From Marinomonas foliarum (GTDB lineage: Bacteria > Pseudomonadota > Gammaproteobacteria > Pseudomonadales > Marinomonadaceae), in the NCBI RefSeq assembly GCF_003337275.1, contig NZ_QPJQ01000026.1:1-64000 (forward strand): DNA of 64,000 nucleotides, given 5' to 3'. Under the pieces are notes generated by a model. That model was not told where the DNA came from. It was given only the letters and a program-made list of their open reading frames with translations, and did no database searches. Within the stretch, counting starts at the first letter, position 1. The number at the start of each line of letters is the position of its first letter. Both the position numbers and the translations under genes were made by a program. This document shows positions 7,307 to 16,102 of this stretch, piece by piece.

Positions 7307-10224
7307 TACAACACCTCCTGACGAGCATTGTTTGCATCATAAAAAGGGAGTTTAACGACTTCTGCCATGACGACTTCACCCTTATCAACTCGAATAGGGA
7401 ATGTTGAACCGACTTCTTGCTGATCGATTCCAACAAATGCCATGCCGATATTTGCCCCCATCGTACTGGAATATTCTGAAGAGGTAATATTGCCCGTAAT
7501 GGCGCAATCTACTTGGCTGGCATTGGCCAAGACTAAATGACCCTCTTTAGGTCGTGTTGCCTGCGAATCTAATTTAAAACCAACCAATTTTCGAGTCTGT
7601 TTTCGTGCCATAACAATGTCGACAGATCGACTGCCGACAAAAAACGGCTTCTTACGATTAATCGCCCAATTTAAAGAAAGCTCACCTGGATGCGACATGC
7701 CATCTGTATCTTGGCTTACAATAATATGGCCTTTTTCCAAACGCAGTAATCGCTGAGTTTCGACACCAAATGGTTTCATTTCAAACTCTTTCCCAGCATC
7801 CATTAACCGATCCCAAATACCCTCACCAAACAAGCTAGGCATGTGTATTTCATATCCTAATTCTCCGACAAACCCGACTCTCAATAATCGCACAGGCACA
7901 CCGTCTATCGTGCCTTCTTTATAGGCTAGATAAGGAAAGGCCTCGTTTGAAAAGTCCACATCAAAACAGACCTTACTCAGCACTTTTCTAGCAAGAGGAC
8001 CTGCCACGTTGACGGCAGAAAAAGCGGATGTGACGTTGGCAATATCGACTTTTAAGCGCCATTGCGCGTTCCATTTTGTCATTTCACGATACACAGCATC
8101 CACTCCACTGGTGGTTGCCGTAACGTAGAAATGATCTTCAGCGATACGACAGGCAACGCCATCATCCACAACCACACCCTGCTCATTCGTTAAAACGGCA
8201 TAGCGTGTTTTGCCAATTGGCTGTTTCAAAAATCCAAAAGTATAAATACGGTTAACAAATTCAGCCGCATCTGGACCTCGAACTTCTAGGCCACCCAAGG
8301 TACTGACATCAATCATACCAACCGCATTACGAACCATTTCTGCTTCTTGCTGAATCAACTTGTCGCGATTAACAGGATCACCGTAATACGCTGGGCGACG
8401 CCAAATGCCAGCTGGGATCATATGAGCACCCAGTTCTAAATGACGCTGATGCATTGGCGTATATTTGTGAGGGCTAAATATACGACCCGCAATATGGGCT
8501 AATTTTTCTGGAACAAATGGTGGTCTGGCTGTTGTTACACCCGTTTCAGTCACGGTTCGGTTCGTTGCCTCTGCGACCAATCGAGCCGTCGGTAATGCCG
8601 AGTGACGACCTTGAGATGGCCCCATTCCAACCGTAGAAAATCGTTTGACTAACTGCACATCCCGATAACCTAGGCGAGTGGCATTGACGATGTCTTTAGC
8701 CTGTAGATCTTCATCAAAGTCGACAAAATCTTTGCCTTTAGGGTGTTTAAAGATAGGCCAAGGAAAGTTCGTCTGCTTAACACAAGACACCACTTCAGGC
8801 TCACTACTTGGGATCCCCAATGATGTTAAGCTTTTGTATGCCGCTAACTCACCATCACGGATCACGGCATCTAATTCATGAACACCATTTGCAGACCCTG
8901 CCACATAGAGATTTTTAGGCAAATTAGTCAGTGAAAAACGCGCACTGTCATCGTTATAGCTAAGTTTCGCCCCAGCCTGACAAAGCAATTGGTAAACCGG
9001 CATATAACCTGCGGACATACACAACAAGTCGCAAGGAATCGTTACGCCACCAGCAGAAACCTGTCCTTTCCCTGTGATGTCATGCACTTGAACAGCAGAT
9101 AAGCGCTTCTTATCAGAGCTAGGCAAGGCTTCATAAACAGTCGCATTTAAGCGTATCTTTATGCCTTGTTCTGCCACGGCTTTTTGTAAGGCCTCATCCG
9201 CTCCGTTGGGACGCATATCAACAATGACAGGGACTTGCACACCATTCCTAACTAACTCAAGAGCACATAGATACCCATCATCATTGCCTGTCAGCACTAC
9301 TGCTTTGTTTGCGGGTTTAATCGCATATTGAGACATAAGTCGCATCGCTGCACTCGACATCACCACACCTGGCACATCGTTATTACGAAAGACAACATGT
9401 TGTTCAAACGCTCCAGACGCGACGATGCATTGCTTGGCTCGCGCTTTATACATGCGATTGCCCTGAATAATGGGCAAGTAATTATCGGTAAACCAACCAT
9501 TACAGGTTGCGTTATTCAATATCGTGATGTTTGAGTGATTTACAACACTCTCTGTAAGCTGAGTTCTTAACTCGTTAGCACGTACTCCTTCTACATCAAA
9601 ACGATGGTAGGTCAGAGCGCCCCCTAATATAGGATTTTCATCAACCAATAACACACTTGCGCCTGCATCAGCGGCTTTCAATGCTGCAGCGAGACCAGCA
9701 GGACCGGCACCTATTACGGCAACATCATGAAATAAATAGGCTTTATCATGGTAAACAGGCTTAAAGGTGAGATCGGCAAAGCCTAATCCTGCTTTTTTAC
9801 GTATAAAGGGTTCCCATTTATCCCAGATTCCAATTGGCTTATAAAATGCGCGGTAATAAAATCCCACTGGCATAAACCGTCCTGCATAGGACAATTTTGC
9901 ATCCTTATCATTTTCAAGAGAGCCGTTATAGTTTTGCCCAACAACCTCCAAATCAGCACGAATAAAGTGTTTGTCAGCTAATACATTCGGCTCGCTTTTG
10001 AGCTGAACTAACGTATTGGCATCTTGACCCGCCATGGTTAATGGACCGCGTGGTCGATGGTATTTAAATGAGCGCGACATTAGCCACTGATCATTGGCGA
10101 TCAAGGCACTGGCTATCGTATCGCCTTCCACGCCTTGGTAACGCTGCCCCTCAAACATGAAGTTGATCGTTTTGTCGCGTTTAATGTATAAGCCTAATGG
10201 GGCTGGTAGTCGATTTATGCTCAT
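7306..10224 (-). CDS. mgdC: N-methylglutamate dehydrogenase / sarcosine oxidase alpha subunit (MgdC, SoxA-like)
   Basis: At 972 residues this is a full-length alpha subunit. An N-terminal ferredoxin-like domain (FKYHRPRG at about 53-60) is followed by a dinucleotide-binding fold with VIGAGPAGLAAALKAADAG (about 170-190), a second nucleotide-binding region near 315, and from about residue 580 a GcvT/aminomethyltransferase-type domain that binds tetrahydrofolate. In the complex it channels the methyl-derived C1 unit from the FAD subunit to THF, giving 5,10-methylene-THF. The ATG overlaps the delta subunit stop by 4 bp and the end overlaps the gamma subunit, so the four genes are tightly coupled. 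FolD and PurU, encoded upstream in the same operon, would use the methylene-THF. Confidence 0.85.
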   Translation of the reverse strand: MSINRLPAPLGLYIKRDKTINFMFEGQRYQGVEGDTIASALIANDQWLMSRSFKYHRPRGPLTMAGQDANTLVQLKSEPNVLADKHFIRADLEVVGQNYNGSLENDKDAKLSYAGRFMPVGFYYRAFYKPIGIWDKWEPFIRKKAGLGFADLTFKPVYHDKAYLFHDVAVIGAGPAGLAAALKAADAGASVLLVDENPILGGALTYHRFDVEGVRANELRTQLTESVVNHSNITILNNATCNGWFTDNYLPIIQGNRMYKARAKQCIVASGAFEQHVVFRNNDVPGVVMSSAAMRLMSQYAIKPANKAVVLTGNDDGYLCALELVRNGVQVPVIVDMRPNGADEALQKAVAEQGIKIRLNATVYEALPSSDKKRLSAVQVHDITGKGQVSAGGVTIPCDLLCMSAGYMPVYQLLCQAGAKLSYNDDSARFSLTNLPKNLYVAGSANGVHELDAVIRDGELAAYKSLTSLGIPSSEPEVVSCVKQTNFPWPIFKHPKGKDFVDFDEDLQAKDIVNATRLGYRDVQLVKRFSTVGMGPSQGRHSALPTARLVAEATNRTVTETGVTTARPPFVPEKLAHIAGRIFSPHKYTPMHQRHLELGAHMIPAGIWRRPAYYGDPVNRDKLIQQEAEMVRNAVGMIDVSTLGGLEVRGPDAAEFVNRIYTFGFLKQPIGKTRYAVLTNEQGVVVDDGVACRIAEDHFYVTATTSGVDAVYREMTKWNAQWRLKVDIANVTSAFSAVNVAGPLARKVLSKVCFDVDFSNEAFPYLAYKEGTIDGVPVRLLRVGFVGELGYEIHMPSLFGEGIWDRLMDAGKEFEMKPFGVETQRLLRLEKGHIIVSQDTDGMSHPGELSLNWAINRKKPFFVGSRSVDIVMARKQTRKLVGFKLDSQATRPKEGHLVLANASQVDCAITGNITSSEYSSTMGANIGMAFVGIDQQEVGSTFPIRVDKGEVVMAEVVKLPFYDANNARQEVL

Positions 10225-10532
10225 ACAGTTTTCTCCTCAGCTGATTCCGGTGCGCTTTCAAACTCAACTCGTTTGTTAAACAGCTCAGATGGATCATAGG
10301 TTTTAAGAATTTCATCACTAGCAGTATGGCGTTCTGCAATAAACCAATAGCCAGAAGGCGAGTGAAACCACCACTCTGTCACCACTCGAATGGTATTTTC
10401 AGAATAAAAAACATACTCAGCCCACTCTTTATCCGAACAGGTTAAAGCGTTAGGCATGGCTTTCACTTCACCACCATAAACAAATTCGCTTATATTTCTT
10501 GGCCCATTTAACGGGCAGTTCATAATTTTCAT
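10221..10532 (-). CDS. mgdB: N-methylglutamate dehydrogenase / sarcosine oxidase delta subunit (MgdB, SoxD-like)
   Basis: The gene encodes 103 residues from the ATG at 10532, which has GGAGG five bases upstream; the longer open frame has no such signal. The conserved core NCPLNGPRNISEFVYGGE and EWWFHSPSGYWFIAER identify the small delta subunit. In classical SoxD a zinc ion is held by C-x2-C near the start and by His and Cys in an HxxGC motif. Here the second Cys is Asn (CPLNG) and the later Cys is Gly (HSPSG), so only one Cys and one His remain and zinc binding is probably lost. I recall the same variant in relatives from methylated-amine clusters, which supports the Mgd reading. It overlaps mgdC by 4 bp. 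Confidence 0.75.
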   Translation of the reverse strand: MKIMNCPLNGPRNISEFVYGGEVKAMPNALTCSDKEWAEYVFYSENTIRVVTEWWFHSPSGYWFIAERHTASDEILKTYDPSELFNKRVEFESAPESAEEKTV

Positions 10533-10557
10533 ATTGCCTCCTATTCTAGGAAATCTC

Positions 10558-11805
10558 TTAGTGACTAGCTGCTGTGGCGCCCATTTCATTCACTTGACGA
10601 AACTCATCAAAACGATCCATGGAAAATGGCGCAATTAACTCTGGCACTTTGCCGCCACTTGCCACTAGCTCAGCCATTGATTTCCCGCAAATAGGGGTTG
10701 ATTTGAATCCCCATGTCCCCCAACCGGCATCAAGGTAATAATTCTCAACAGGGCTTAAGCCCATGATAGGGCTGTAATCAGAGGTCATATCAGTAATGCC
10801 GGCCCATTGGCGCATCAATTTCAGGTTCGTCATGAAAGGGAACATTTCAACCGCACTTGCCAATAAGCTTTCTTTTAAATCAAGAGTCGAGCGTGTGTTA
10901 TAAAGTGGATAAGGATCAGATCCGCCACCAAATACAATTTCGCCTCGTCCGGTTTGCTGTACATAACAATGCAATGCAGATGAGCTAACCAATGGATCAA
11001 GAAAAGGTTTGACAGGTTGAGTCACCATGGCTTGAAGAGGGTAAGTGGTAATCGGCATTTTGATGCCCGCCATGGCCGCAACAATTGAGCTATGACCTGC
11101 CACGGCCTGAACAATACAACCGCAAGTGACGGTACCTCGGTTGGTTTTGACCCCTGTCGCCTTACCATTTTCGACAATAACATCCGTGACTTCAGTCAAT
11201 TGATGAAGCTCAACACCACGTTGAGTGGCCCCTTTTGCATAACCCCAAGCAACAGCGTCGTGACGCGCCGTCGCGCCATCAATGTGCCACAAGCCCGCCA
11301 AAATAGGCATATCAGCTGGATTCATATTCAAAGTTGGCACAAGTTCTTTAATTTGTTGAGGGTCAATTAGCTCAGTCTTACCGCCAAAATGTGTATTCAC
11401 TTCTGTACGCTGACGGAATGATCGAACCGTCGAATCTGTGTGCGCCAGTGTCAATTGTCCACGAGAGGAATACATGATATTGAAGTCAAACTCATTCGAA
11501 AGCCCTTTAAACATATCAACGGACTCTTTATAAAACTTAACCCCTTCAGAGGTAAGATAATTAGAGCGAATCACCGCTGTATTCCGTGCTGTATTACCAC
11601 CACCAAGATAACCTTTTTCTAAAATAGCGACGTTAGTAATACCGTGGTATTTGGCTAGGTAATAAGCCGTTGCGACACCGTGTCCGCCCCCACCAATAAT
11701 GACAACATCGTAATGTTTTTTAAGTTCCGTAGGGGACGGTAAATCAACATCATTTTCAAATGGGTAGTCGTTTTTTAAACCGTATTTAAGTAGTGAAAAA
11801 GGCAT
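10558..11805 (-). CDS. mgdA: N-methylglutamate dehydrogenase / sarcosine oxidase beta subunit (MgdA, SoxB-like)
   Basis: This is a 415-residue FAD-dependent amine oxidase of the DAO family, the subunit that oxidises the N-methyl group. The FAD-binding motif VVIIGGGGHGVATAYYLAKY spans about residues 34-53; EKGYLGGGNTARN (about 62-74) fits the covalent-flavin region of SoxB, and the GWGTWGFKSTP region closes the active site near the C-terminus. An AAGGAG box precedes the ATG. It is followed by mgdB, mgdC and mgdD. If this is Mgd, the substrate is N-methylglutamate, giving glutamate and a C1 unit on THF. Motifs alone do not separate it from sarcosine or dimethylglycine oxidases; the context decides. 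Confidence 0.8.
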   Translation of the reverse strand: MPFSLLKYGLKNDYPFENDVDLPSPTELKKHYDVVIIGGGGHGVATAYYLAKYHGITNVAILEKGYLGGGNTARNTAVIRSNYLTSEGVKFYKESVDMFKGLSNEFDFNIMYSSRGQLTLAHTDSTVRSFRQRTEVNTHFGGKTELIDPQQIKELVPTLNMNPADMPILAGLWHIDGATARHDAVAWGYAKGATQRGVELHQLTEVTDVIVENGKATGVKTNRGTVTCGCIVQAVAGHSSIVAAMAGIKMPITTYPLQAMVTQPVKPFLDPLVSSSALHCYVQQTGRGEIVFGGGSDPYPLYNTRSTLDLKESLLASAVEMFPFMTNLKLMRQWAGITDMTSDYSPIMGLSPVENYYLDAGWGTWGFKSTPICGKSMAELVASGGKVPELIAPFSMDRFDEFRQVNEMGATAASH

Positions 11806-11849
11806 TTATCAGCTCCTTAGAAAATATAAATTCGTATTCGACTAAACAC

Positions 11850-12710
11850 CTAGTTGAGTTGGTGCTGAGCGGCGGTTAAGGTGTTCTGCATAAGACAAGC
11901 AATGGTCATAGGGCCAACGCCACCAGGAACAGGTGTTATTGCGGATACTTTTGGAAATACAGCACTATAGTCGACATCCCCAACTAATTTTCTTTTGCCT
12001 GCTGATGAGATTTGATTGATACCAACATCTATGACGACTGCGCCGGGCTTTACCCAGTTTTCTTTAACAATAAGAGGTTGACCAACAGCAGCGACTAGAA
12101 TGTCCGCACTACGACAGATCTCTTCAATATTTTGTGTACGAGAGTGCACAATCGTCACAGTACAATGGGATTGCAGGAGCAAATTGGCAATTGGCTTTCC
12201 TACAATATTAGAACGACCTATCACTACGGCATGCTTACCCGATAAACCATCAATATGTCGTTTCAGCATGATCATGCAACCCAATGGCGTACATGGCACA
12301 AGGACTTGTTGCCCCGTCACTAGCTTACCCACATTTTCCGGATGAAAACCATCGACGTCTTTTGAAGGTGAAATGGCTTCAATCACTCGGCTTTCAGATA
12401 AATGTGCAGGCAAAGGGAGCTGCACCAAGATGCCATGCACTGAGTTGTCTCGATTTAACTGATCAATTAATTCATCCAACTGCTGTTGCGTCGTTTCTTC
12501 TGGTAAATAATGCGCGATGGATTGAAGACCCGCCTGCTCTGAGCGTTTGATTTTATTGCGAACATACACGCTACTTGCAGGATCTTCACCGACTAAAACA
12601 ACCGCTAATCCAGGCGTCACCTTGTATTTAAGTTTAAAAGCAGACACTTCTTTCGCCACGTTTTGGACAATTTCATCGGCAAGCTCTTTGCCATCAATCA
12701 TAACTGTCAT
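11850..12710 (-). CDS. folD: Methylene-THF dehydrogenase / methenyl-THF cyclohydrolase
   Basis: FolD interconverts 5,10-methylene-THF, 5,10-methenyl-THF and 10-formyl-THF, using NADP. The 286-residue length is standard. Visible signatures are [16 protein letters not shown], with the catalytic Lys near 54-58, GILVQLPLP near 95, [12 protein letters not shown] near 120, the nucleotide-binding [11 protein letters not shown] near 165 and [11 protein letters not shown] near the C-terminus. It sits between purU and mgdA in one operon, so it is probably a dedicated copy for oxidising the C1 unit released from N-methyl groups, distinct from a housekeeping folD elsewhere in the genome. GGAG lies 6 bases before the ATG. 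Confidence 0.95.
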   Translation of the reverse strand: MTVMIDGKELADEIVQNVAKEVSAFKLKYKVTPGLAVVLVGEDPASSVYVRNKIKRSEQAGLQSIAHYLPEETTQQQLDELIDQLNRDNSVHGILVQLPLPAHLSESRVIEAISPSKDVDGFHPENVGKLVTGQQVLVPCTPLGCMIMLKRHIDGLSGKHAVVIGRSNIVGKPIANLLLQSHCTVTIVHSRTQNIEEICRSADILVAAVGQPLIVKENWVKPGAVVIDVGINQISSAGKRKLVGDVDYSAVFPKVSAITPVPGGVGPMTIACLMQNTLTAAQHQLN

Positions 12711-12730
12711 GATGCTCTCCCCTCATCGGA

Positions 12731-13585
12731 CTACTTAAAAACCACTGTTTTATTGCCATACATGAACACTCGATGCTCAAGATGCATTCGAACCGCCGTC
12801 GCCAATGCCACTGTCTCGGTATCTCGACCGATTGCGACTAACCGTTCAGGAGAATAAGTATGATCCACAGGTTGAACGGACTGCGCTATGATTGGCCCTT
12901 CATCCAGATCCGATGTGACATAGTGTGCTGTAGCCCCAATGAGTTTAACCCCGCGTTGATGAGCTTGATGATATGGCTTGGCACCTTTAAACCCAGGTAA
13001 AAAGGAATGATGGATATTGATTGCGCGCCCATGTAATTTTTTACAAAGTGCATCTGATAAAATCTGCATATAACGAGCTAAAACCACTAAGTCCGTATTG
13101 GTTTCAGTAATGATGTCCAATAACGCCGCTTCTTGTTCAGCTTTGTTCTCTTTATTGACTGGTAAATGCACAAAACGAATGCCTTCCCGCTCAACCATAG
13201 GCCTTAAATCTCTATGATTTGACACTACCGCTGTAATGTCCATGGGTAACTCACCTTTGCGGTGACGGTATAAAAGGTCATCAAGACAGTGATCAAACTT
13301 ACTGACCATCAGCAATACTTTTACAGGTTGGTTCTTATCTAAAATCTCCCAGTCCATATTGAAACGGGCAACCTGTGCATCAAAGTCCTCTCGAATTGAC
13401 ACAATAGTCTGAGCATTGCCTTCTATTCGACACTCGGCGCGCATAAAAAAGCGACTGCTTTCTTCATCATCAAATTGATGCATTTCAGAAATATAGCAAT
13501 CATGCTCTGCAAGATAAGAAGACACCGCTGCCACAATGCCACTTGTAGCATCGCAGGAAGCCTTTAAAACGAACTCTTTAGACAT
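12731..13585 (-). CDS. purU: Formyltetrahydrofolate deformylase
   Basis: PurU hydrolyses 10-formyl-THF to formate and THF. The 284-residue protein has an N-terminal ACT domain (about 1-80) with FFMRAECRIE, and a C-terminal formyltransferase-type hydrolase with AVVSNHRDLRPMV, LARYMQILSD, INIHHSFLPGFKGAKPYHQA and the catalytic Asp in TSDLDEGPII. I chose the ATG at 13585, which has GAGG nine bases upstream; the longer frame begins at TTG. As first gene of the operon with folD and mgdABCD, it would regenerate THF and export the methyl carbon as formate. The divergent IclR gene shares its promoter region. Confidence 0.95.
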   Translation of the reverse strand: MSKEFVLKASCDATSGIVAAVSSYLAEHDCYISEMHQFDDEESSRFFMRAECRIEGNAQTIVSIREDFDAQVARFNMDWEILDKNQPVKVLLMVSKFDHCLDDLLYRHRKGELPMDITAVVSNHRDLRPMVEREGIRFVHLPVNKENKAEQEAALLDIITETNTDLVVLARYMQILSDALCKKLHGRAINIHHSFLPGFKGAKPYHQAHQRGVKLIGATAHYVTSDLDEGPIIAQSVQPVDHTYSPERLVAIGRDTETVALATAVRMHLEHRVFMYGNKTVVFK

Positions 13586-13733
13586 ATCACTAAACCTCAA
13601 ATATAAAAGAATTATTCATATACAAATTAAAAAGTTTTATTTTTACGCTTTAAAAATCAGTTACATTCAAATATATTAAATTTAATTATTTTTGAAAGTA
13701 AAACAGCCAAAATTTTTAAAATAATACAAAATT

Positions 13734-13747
13734 AGTACGTATACGAA
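13734..13747. promoter_or_regulatory. Candidate IclR operator in purU/IclR intergenic region
   Basis: AGTACGTATACGAA lies 27 bases before the IclR start codon and upstream of purU. It matches 6591-6604 with one mismatch, and both follow ATAATACAAA. Its position suits autoregulation and control of the purU-folD-mgd operon. Confidence 0.5.
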
Positions 13748-13773
13748 AAAATCAATCATATATGGAATAAAAG

Positions 13774-14529
13774 ATGACAAAAAACACTGAATATCACGTT
13801 CCTGCGTTATCTCGAGGACTGCAAATAATTGAGATGTTTGATAAAGAAAGAAGAGTATTAAACACACAAGATTTTGCTGACAACCTAGGAGTGAGCGCAT
13901 CCTCCACTTATCGTATAGTTCAAACCTTATTGGATATGGGTTATCTAAAGAAAGTCACCCGGAATGCTTACGAGCTTGGACCTCAAGTCGTTTCTCGTGG
14001 CTTTGCTTTTTTGGCTGGCAAAGATTTAGTCGATATCGCAGCACCTCATTTAAACGAGCTAAGAGACAGAACCTCTATTTCATGTCATCTAGGAATACGC
14101 GACGGATTAGAAACAGTTTATATTTATCGATCTCAAGCCTCTCAACGCTTATCGGTGAATATCCCGCTGGGGTCACGCTTGCCTTGCCATACAAATGCAA
14201 TGGGGCGAGTGCTACTGCAACAACTCAGTGATATTGAGCTCAATGCCATGTATCAAACCCAGCAATTGGACTCCTATCCAGGCCCTTATCCTCAATCATT
14301 CCCTGAATTAAAAGCGCTTTTGAAAAAAGAATGGGATCAAGGCTATTCAAGCAACCGATCTGATAATGCAACCGCCATTGCTGTACCAATAACCAATTAT
14401 TTAGGCAAAACTATAGCGGCTATCAACATATCTGGTGCCGACCAAGTCATGAATAACCAAGAACAATTTGAAGCCGCGAAAGAGGAATTACTCAATACAG
14501 CAAAAGCCATTTCACAGTTAACACCCTAA
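13774..14529 (+). CDS. IclR family transcriptional regulator
   Basis: The 251-residue protein has the usual IclR layout: an N-terminal winged helix (about 8-75) with ALSRGLQIIEMF and GVSASSTYRIVQTLLDMGYL as the helix-turn-helix, then a GAF-like effector domain with the LPCHTNAMGRVLL and YSSNRSDNATAIAVPI signatures. It is divergent from purU-folD-mgdABCD and upstream of the convergent gabD-BCCT operon. It probably senses a pathway metabolite and controls the adjacent operons. A motif shared between its own promoter region and that of the TAXI operon at 6.4 kb suggests a wider regulon. The effector is not evident from sequence. Confidence 0.9.
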   Translation: MTKNTEYHVPALSRGLQIIEMFDKERRVLNTQDFADNLGVSASSTYRIVQTLLDMGYLKKVTRNAYELGPQVVSRGFAFLAGKDLVDIAAPHLNELRDRTSISCHLGIRDGLETVYIYRSQASQRLSVNIPLGSRLPCHTNAMGRVLLQQLSDIELNAMYQTQQLDSYPGPYPQSFPELKALLKKEWDQGYSSNRSDNATAIAVPITNYLGKTIAAINISGADQVMNNQEQFEAAKEELLNTAKAISQLTP

Positions 14530-14533
14530 AAAA

Positions 14534-14567
14534 TGGGCATCTCTGAAAATAAATTCAGAAATGCCCA
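14534..14567. terminator. Bidirectional terminator between IclR gene and gabD
   Basis: TGGGCATCTCTGAA pairs with TTCAGAAATGCCCA around a six-base AT loop. It lies between the convergent IclR and aldehyde dehydrogenase genes and is flanked by an A run on the left, suiting termination from the right-hand operon as well. Confidence 0.75.
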
Positions 14568-14601
14568 CCTTATTCAGATGTTATTAAAGCAACAACATTA
14601 A

Positions 14602-16065
14602 TTAGATATCACCTAGACATAAATATTTGATTTCTAAGTAATCTTCTAGGCCATATTTCGAACCTTCACGCCCTTGGCCGGATTCCTTTACGCCACCAAA
14701 TGGAATCATCTCAGAACTGATAGCCGTTTCATTAATACCAACCATTCCGTACTCTAGAGCCTCCCCAACTCTCCAAATGCGTGAATGGTCTTTTGTGTAC
14801 ATATAAGCAGCAAGTCCAAACTCAGTATCATTCGCCATAGCAACCGCTTCTTTTTCTGTACTGAACTTAAATACTGGAGCGACCGGACCAAATACCTCTT
14901 CCTTAGCAAGGCGCATGGAAGTATTCATATCCCTAAGCACGGTCGGCTGAAAGAAATAATCGCCATTATCGGCAACACTTCCACCAATACAAATTTTCGC
15001 CCCCTGACTCATTGCGTCATTCACCAAAGAGACGACACCAGCCACCGCCTTTCTAGTAATCAAAGGCCCCATTGTACTTTCAGAAGATACGCCATCGCCT
15101 AATACGAACTCTGATACACGAGCAGTGAAACGACTTATAAACTCTTCGTAAATAGAATCCTGAACTAAAATACGATTGGCACAAATACAGGTTTGACCAG
15201 CATTACGGAACTTCGCTACCAACGCACCTTCAATGGCTTTATCCAAGTCTGCGTCTTCAAATATTAAGACTGGCGCATTACCACCAAGCTCCATAGACGT
15301 TTTTTTAACTGTCTTAGCGGATTGCTCCATTAACAATTTACCAACCACGGTAGAACCAGTGAATGTGATTTTTTTCACAGTAGGATTCGAAGTTAGTTCT
15401 GCACCAATGGCTTTAGCATCAGTTCCGACAACCACATTAAAAACGCCAGCTGGAATACCTGCACGATCCGCTAATTGGGCTAGAGCTAACGCAGAAAGCG
15501 GTGTTTCTGATGCAGGTTTTAAAACAATCGTGCAACCTGCAGCCAGAGCAGGAGCAACCTTACGAGTAATCATGGCATTAGGAAAGTTCCAAGGTGTAAT
15601 CGCTCCGACAACACCTACTGGCTGCTTTATCACTAAAGAACGTCTATCCGCAGTCGTATTAGGGAGAACATCGCCATAAATACGCTTTGCCTCTTCTGCA
15701 AACCACTCAATATAAGAGGCGCCATAAACCACTTCACCACGGGACTCCGAGATAACTTTTCCCTGCTCGAATGTCATGATTAAGGCAAGATCCTCTTGAT
15801 TCTCAATAACAAGATCAAACCAGCGACGTAAAAGAGAAGAACGCTGTTTTGCCGGCATCACTTTCCATTTCTCAAAAGCAGCTTGCGCCGCTTCAATGGC
15901 ATGTAATGTTTCTTTAGCCCCTAAATCCGCAACATTCGCAATAACCTCTCCGACAGCAGGGTTAAACACCTCAAAGGTTTTCCCGTTCTTATCATTAATC
16001 CATTGACCATTTATAAACCCTGCGTGCTTAAGTAACGAAAGGTCATTTAACTTTTGCTCTAACAT
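14602..16065 (-). CDS. gabD: Succinate-semialdehyde dehydrogenase (GabD-like)
   Basis: This 487-residue NAD(P)-dependent aldehyde dehydrogenase closely follows the GabD pattern: FINGQWI at the N-terminus, AITPWNFPNAMITRKVAPAL near 150-170, FTGSTVVGK near 235, the catalytic Glu in MELGGNAP near 260, the catalytic Cys in GQTCICANR near 290 and EVFGPVAPVF near 390. It oxidises succinate semialdehyde to succinate. It lies downstream of the BCCT transporter on the same strand, 37 bp apart, so the two form an operon. In the trigonelline pathway described in Acinetobacter baylyi, succinate semialdehyde is the carbon product and a dedicated dehydrogenase feeds it to the TCA cycle; this gene fits that role. 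Confidence 0.85.
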   Translation of the reverse strand: MLEQKLNDLSLLKHAGFINGQWINDKNGKTFEVFNPAVGEVIANVADLGAKETLHAIEAAQAAFEKWKVMPAKQRSSLLRRWFDLVIENQEDLALIMTFEQGKVISESRGEVVYGASYIEWFAEEAKRIYGDVLPNTTADRRSLVIKQPVGVVGAITPWNFPNAMITRKVAPALAAGCTIVLKPASETPLSALALAQLADRAGIPAGVFNVVVGTDAKAIGAELTSNPTVKKITFTGSTVVGKLLMEQSAKTVKKTSMELGGNAPVLIFEDADLDKAIEGALVAKFRNAGQTCICANRILVQDSIYEEFISRFTARVSEFVLGDGVSSESTMGPLITRKAVAGVVSLVNDAMSQGAKICIGGSVADNGDYFFQPTVLRDMNTSMRLAKEEVFGPVAPVFKFSTEKEAVAMANDTEFGLAAYMYTKDHSRIWRVGEALEYGMVGINETAISSEMIPFGGVKESGQGREGSKYGLEDYLEIKYLCLGDI

Positions 16066-16102
16066 ACGTGCTCCATCGAAAAATTCTCTCCAGCCTATTT
16101 AC

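Noticed and set aside
7306-11805. Simple annotation as sarcosine oxidase SoxBDAG
   Set aside because: Not excluded, but the presence of gmaS and mgsABC in the same island and the altered delta subunit make N-methylglutamate dehydrogenase more likely.
14785-15679. Long plus-strand frames opposite the gabD-like gene
   Set aside because: They are antisense shadows of a well-conserved aldehyde dehydrogenase and match no family.
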